64,000 nt of DNA from Methanobrevibacter_A acididurans. Lineage in GTDB: Archaea > Methanobacteriota > Methanobacteria > Methanobacteriales > Methanobacteriaceae. Shown here in pieces: positions 63,328 to 64,000 of this stretch. Within the stretch, counting starts at the first letter, position 1. Every line of letters starts with the position of its first letter. Location of the stretch: positions 620,001 through 684,000 of the forward strand of contig NZ_CP166991.1 in NCBI RefSeq assembly GCF_046197875.1, in the 5' to 3' direction. The notes under the pieces are model-generated. The model did not search any database. It was not told where the DNA came from and was given only the letters and a program-made list of their open reading frames with translations. Made by a program: the position numbers and the translations under genes.

Positions 63328-63999
63328 TTATACTGTGTTTGTGAATAAATGACTTATTAAATCAGTTGTTATTACGCCTATAAGTTCATCATTATCATCT
63401 ATTACAGGTAAACAACTTATATCGTCATCTTTCATTCTACCTGCTATTGTTCTTATAGTTTCATCTTTTTTACAGAATTTAACATCTTCAGTCATCACGT
63501 CTTTTAATTCTTCTCCACCTTGTGCTATTGCCTTTGAAAGATCCCATGCAGTTATGATTCCAATAAGTTTATTATCCTCTGTTACAACAGGTAAGTGTGT
63601 TACATAATGGTCCATCATAATTTTCGCTGCTTTTTTTATTTTGGCATCTTCTGTAATGGTCATTACTTCAGTGTTCATTAAATCTTCCACAATATTATCT
63701 TGTAAGAACCGTGATATAAGGTAGTTTAATTGTCCACCTTCAAGTAGGAATGCGTCATGTCCATAGTTACTTTTTATTTCACTGTAAGATATTTCTATGC
63801 CGTTTGCTTGCATTGCTCTTAATATTTCTTCTGCTTGTTCATTAGTATATAACCAGTCACTGTCAACATTAATGTATTCTATTTTAGATTTTATTGGTTT
63901 GAATCCGTCAATGAGGGATCCATTTTCACTTAAATCGAATAAGTCTATTGCTTTTGTAATGTATAAATATGAATTTGCATCAAATCTTTTGACAAATGT
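63328..63999 (-). CDS. metX: Homoserine O-acetyltransferase (MetX) fused to two CBS domains, 5' end outside the window
   Basis: At least 223 residues; the gene continues past the right edge. The first residues visible, including YLYITKAIDLFDL, INVDSDWLYT (catalytic Asp) and NYGHDAFLLE (catalytic His), belong to the C-terminal part of the alpha/beta-hydrolase MetX. Two CBS domains (about 105-155 and 165-220) follow, with VTHLPVVTEDNKLIGIITAW and ISCLPVIDDNDELIGVITT. The Met at 63813 is internal, not a start. MetX acetylates homoserine for methionine synthesis; the CBS pair likely lets AdoMet or adenine nucleotides regulate it. Confidence 0.9.
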   Translation of the reverse strand, partial: TFVKRFDANSYLYITKAIDLFDLSENGSLIDGFKPIKSKIEYINVDSDWLYTNEQAEEILRAMQANGIEISYSEIKSNYGHDAFLLEGGQLNYLISRFLQDNIVEDLMNTEVMTITEDAKIKKAAKIMMDHYVTHLPVVTEDNKLIGIITAWDLSKAIAQGGEELKDVMTEDVKFCKKDETIRTIAGRMKDDDISCLPVIDDNDELIGVITTDLISHLFTNTV

Positions 64000-64000
64000 T

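Noticed and set aside
1..64000. CRISPR array, rRNA operon or prophage
   Set aside because: No regularly spaced repeats, no rRNA sequence and no phage structural genes were seen in any part.

Overview
The window is extremely AT-rich archaeal DNA from a methanogen of the order Methanobacteriales, most like the gut genus Methanosphaera. Evidence: a nearly complete archaeal exosome superoperon, RNase P proteins, archaeal LSm and L37e, methanogenesis marker protein 8, the F420/riboflavin-pathway deformylase ArfB, strong GGAGGTGA-type ribosome binding sites, and several large secreted Ig-like and beta-helix adhesin-like proteins typical of gut Methanobacteriales. The genus assignment is inference from style and composition, not a database match.

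Layout. 1-2640: PIN-ATPase-KH protein and a TIM-barrel isomerase-like protein. 2640-8050: an accessory patch of coiled-coil and zinc-ribbon proteins of unknown role, a long inverted repeat, and a membrane-anchored Ig-like/zinc-finger protein. 8102-11360: a HerA-NurA DNA end-processing pair, NurA carrying an inserted zinc ribbon. 11779-11853: tRNA-Lys(CUU) with a weak anticodon stem. 12178-23943: L15e, a COG1325 RNA-binding protein, RNase P p30 and Pop5, then (after an interruption by a McrB-like modified-base sensor gene and a LemA gene) proteasome alpha, SBDS, Rrp4, Rrp41, Rrp42, L37Ae, RNA polymerase subunit P, a Brix protein, KEOPS Pcc1, prefoldin beta and a DUF3194 protein. Three of these genes (rrp41, rpoP, pcc1) appear to use non-standard start codons (ATT, CTG, ATC), so simple gene callers truncate or miss them.

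24130-28752: a decayed IS1182-like insertion sequence, then a frame-broken secreted protein whose intact C-terminal part is a tannase-like serine esterase. 29056-31000: a DGC-domain protein, a HisA-like protein and three small membrane proteins. 31467-35915: a 1482-residue Ig-repeat adhesin with an exact 448-bp internal duplication. 36130-41090: PdxS, a PfkB kinase, a beta-helix adhesin and a CDF metal transporter. 41392-44567: an operon of XRE-cupin regulator, two hotdog thioesterases and an AMP-forming acyl-CoA ligase. 44888-45791: a 46-aa small gene and a very T-rich spacer. 45792-47389: Amt-GlnK ammonium module. 47470-54921: small TM proteins, a zinc-containing Ski2/Hel308-like helicase, a YigZ protein, a DUF4143 ATPase paralogue with a ruined ATPase site, and methanogenesis marker 8. 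55153-64000: intact DUF4143 ATPase, ArfB, a PUA protein, LSm-L37e, an acetyltransferase, a bacterial-type RNase III (unusual in archaea), a beta-helix adhesin with C-terminal anchor, and the 3' part of a MetX-CBS fusion.

The most notable points are the full-length bacterial-type RNase III, the tannase-like secreted esterase in a methanogen, the non-standard starts in the exosome operon, the orphan McrB-like sensor within the split superoperon, the DUF4143 pair with one predicted pseudo-ATPase, and several microprotein genes.
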